A stretch of DNA of 7,467 nucleotides from the NCBI GenBank assembly GCA_009936695.1, contig JAACEA010000543.1, positions 1 through 7,467 on the forward strand, in the 5' to 3' direction. Source of the DNA: Planctomycetia bacterium (GTDB lineage Bacteria; Planctomycetota; Phycisphaerae; Phycisphaerales; SM1A02). The position numbers and the translations under genes are program-made. The notes beneath the pieces were generated by a model, which made no database searches, had not been told where the DNA came from, and worked only from the letters and a program-made list of their open reading frames with translations. Of the stretch, positions 6,178 through 7,467 are shown in pieces; position 1 is the stretch's first letter, and every line of letters begins with the position of its first letter.

Positions 6178-7296
6178 ATGCGCAAGCGACGAAACGGCAC
6201 CATGAAATCTGCGAAATCGGACCGACGACCCCGGGGAACCGGTGGGGCCCGGATCGTGATGATCTCGTTGGCCCTCGGCATCTCCGGAGCGGTGCAGGGG
6301 CAGGTCGAGGAAGCGCCTTCCGAGCCTCCGTCGCTCCCGGGTCTCGAGGCCATGCAGGGGCTCGACCGGTTCGTCGGCCAGTGGGCGATGGAAGGCATCA
6401 CGGACGAGGGGCGGGCCTCGATGCCGGGTGGCGTCGAATTCACCGCGAAGCAGTCCGTATGGTGGGTCGAACCGGGTCGCTCGCTCGCGGTGGAGTGGAA
6501 CGTCCGATTGACCGATGGCGCCGAGGTTTCGAGCGGTCGTGGACGCATCACCTACGACGAGGCCGCCGGGGCCGTGCTCAACATCTACTCCGGCCGCGAC
6601 CGTGGTCGGCCCTTCACCGGGAGCGCGACCCTCATCGGTTTCGATGGCTCGGCGCTCGACTGGCGCGGGCACGAGACGTCGGGGACCGGCGCCTCCGTCA
6701 ATTACGAAGTCACCTATCAGTCGGCCGATCGCGATTCCTGGATCGTCGACTTCATTCCGACCTGCATCGACGGAAGTGGCGGTCCACAGCCGGGCCGTTT
6801 CATCTGGAGTCGGACGAACCCGTTCATCGAGCGTCTGGAGATGGCGCCCGGGCTGATCGGAATCTGGGATGGCACCTGGCAGGACGCGATGGGAAGCACC
6901 GTGCTGTCCACGCTCGAGATCACCGCCGGTCCCGGCGAGCGATCGCTTCGACTTCGCAAGACCGACGAGGTCGATGGCGTGGTGCGGGTGGTCGGTGACG
7001 AGATCATCTGGTTCGACGCGGGTTCGGAGCGAATTCGAAGTCGATTCCTGGGGGCGGACGGACTGGTCACCGGTGGGGTGGTGACCCTCGAGGAGTCGCT
7101 CGACGGACGGTCGCATCTTCGTTGCGCCTGGTCTGGCACGGACGAGTCCGGCCGACCACGGAGCGGGATCGCGAAGCTCGAACTCGTCGATGACCTGCTC
7201 TCGATCGGGTACGAAGCACTGGAAATCGACGGTCGGGCGCTCGACATGACGGAACGCGGTGCGCTGGAGCGTCAGTACGATCGACGTGTTCGGTAG
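6178..7296 (+). CDS. Exported DUF1579-like protein with a second beta-rich domain (372 aa)
   Basis: The protein starts with a long basic n-region (about residues 1-25, with R-K-R-R and R-R-P-R) and a hydrophobic stretch V-M-I-S-L-A-L-G-I-S-G-A-V, with a likely signal cleavage near residue 41. Residues about 55-200 resemble DUF1579, a small beta-barrel (lipocalin-like) family common in planctomycetes: G-L-D-R-F-V-G-Q-W at 61-69, then alternating strands with S-G-R-G-R-I-T-Y-D and G-F-D-G-S-A-L-D-W. Residues about 226-350 start again with L-I-G-I-W-D-G-T-W and are also strand-rich, which suggests a second calycin-like or duplicated domain. No catalytic motif is visible and the function of DUF1579 is not established. 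GGAGG at 6168-6172 lies 5 nt before the ATG and supports the start; ATGs at codons 9 and 28 are less well placed. The DUF1579 match is from pattern memory and moderately sure. Confidence 0.82.
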   Translation: MRKRRNGTMKSAKSDRRPRGTGGARIVMISLALGISGAVQGQVEEAPSEPPSLPGLEAMQGLDRFVGQWAMEGITDEGRASMPGGVEFTAKQSVWWVEPGRSLAVEWNVRLTDGAEVSSGRGRITYDEAAGAVLNIYSGRDRGRPFTGSATLIGFDGSALDWRGHETSGTGASVNYEVTYQSADRDSWIVDFIPTCIDGSGGPQPGRFIWSRTNPFIERLEMAPGLIGIWDGTWQDAMGSTVLSTLEITAGPGERSLRLRKTDEVDGVVRVVGDEIIWFDAGSERIRSRFLGADGLVTGGVVTLEESLDGRSHLRCAWSGTDESGRPRSGIAKLELVDDLLSIGYEALEIDGRALDMTERGALERQYDRRVR

Positions 7297-7329
7297 AAAT
7301 GCCGAGGTCGTGGGTGATGCGACGGGTGA

Positions 7330-7347
7330 AATCGATCCCGATCGATT
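7330..7347 (+). promoter_or_regulatory. AT-richer perfect 7-bp inverted repeat before the GYF_2 gene
   Basis: AATCGAT (7330-7336) and ATCGATT (7341-7347) are exact reverse complements around the loop CCCG. The repeat lies 33 nt after the stop of the DUF1579-like gene and 16 nt before the Shine-Dalgarno of the next gene. It may be a weak terminator, an operator-like dyad or a leader structure. There is no T-tract. Confidence 0.3.
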
Positions 7348-7363
7348 CCCAGTGAGCTTGTGC

Positions 7364-7369
7364 AGGAGG
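7364..7369 (+). promoter_or_regulatory. Full-consensus Shine-Dalgarno for the GYF_2 gene
   Basis: AGGAGG lies 4 nt before the ATG at 7374. It is the strongest ribosome binding site in the window and confirms that the 31 visible codons are a genuine gene start. Confidence 0.75.
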
Positions 7370-7373
7370 TGTC

Positions 7374-7467
7374 ATGACTCAAGATGCGCCCGTGAACTGG
7401 TGGTATCGATCGCCGACCGGCGAGGTGTACGGGCCGTACGACCGCGACGAGGTCGACCGTTACGTAC
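7374..7467 (+). CDS. GYF_2-domain protein, N-terminus only (cut by window edge)
   Basis: Thirty-one codons are visible, beginning M-T-Q-D-A-P-V-N-W-W-Y. The pattern W-W-Y-R-S-P-T-G-E-V-Y-G-P-Y followed by an acidic helix start (D-R-D-E-V-D-R-Y) matches the GYF_2 domain, in which an aromatic W-Y strand and a G-P turn precede a helix. In planctomycetes and some other bacteria this domain often sits at the N-terminus of membrane or multi-domain proteins and is thought to mediate protein contacts. What follows lies outside the window, so the overall function cannot be called. The 77-bp gap to the upstream gene allows read-through transcription, but the inverted repeat in between leaves this open. 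Confidence 0.75.
   Translation, partial: MTQDAPVNWWYRSPTGEVYGPYDRDEVDRYV

Noticed and set aside
6064..7116. 350-codon minus-strand frame opposite the DUF1579-like gene
   Set aside because: Antisense shadow; the plus-strand gene has a good Shine-Dalgarno, a signal peptide and domain-like sequence.

Overview
The window is GC-rich, gene-dense bacterial chromosome. The gene content fits a planctomycete, possibly of the Phycisphaerae: a secreted PhoD-type phosphatase with a large beta-sandwich-like N-terminus, a DUF1579-like exported protein, very arginine-rich and lysine-poor proteins, and a gene opening with a GYF_2-type W-Y-x(n)-G-P-Y motif. This placement rests on gene content and style only; no rRNA or marker gene is present.

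Layout: (1) 1-78, minus: N-terminus of a probable exported protein, cut by the window edge. (2) 199-2637, plus: secreted metallophosphatase of the PhoD / alkaline phosphatase D family. (3) 2638-2680: short convergent gap holding a perfect 9-bp inverted repeat. (4) 2681-3670, minus: RarD-like DMT/EamA permease. (5) 3696-5177, minus: 493-residue exported helical protein of unknown function, 25 nt upstream of rarD and probably in one transcription unit with it. (6) 5178-5348: divergent intergenic region with a sigma70-like promoter that would give a leaderless or near-leaderless message for gene 5, and a hairpin upstream of gene 7. (7) 5349-5975, plus: 208-residue cytosolic-looking protein with no lysine and a cysteine cluster, function unknown. 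(8) 5976-6177: gap with a nested inverted repeat. (9) 6178-7296, plus: exported two-part protein whose first half resembles DUF1579. (10) 7374-7467, plus: start of a GYF_2-domain protein, cut by the window edge.

The genes do not assemble into a recognisable pathway. Exported proteins dominate (genes 1, 2, 5 and 9), and one permease is present, so the common theme is envelope or periplasm. The phosphatase may scavenge phosphate from organic phosphodiesters or monoesters. I see no CRISPR array, tRNA, rRNA, insertion sequence, defence island or phage gene, and no convincing undescribed multi-gene system. The items most worth a second look are the leaderless promoter, the lysine-free cysteine-cluster protein with its divergent lysine-poor neighbour, the unusual N-terminal half of the phosphatase, and the perfect inverted repeats in most gaps.
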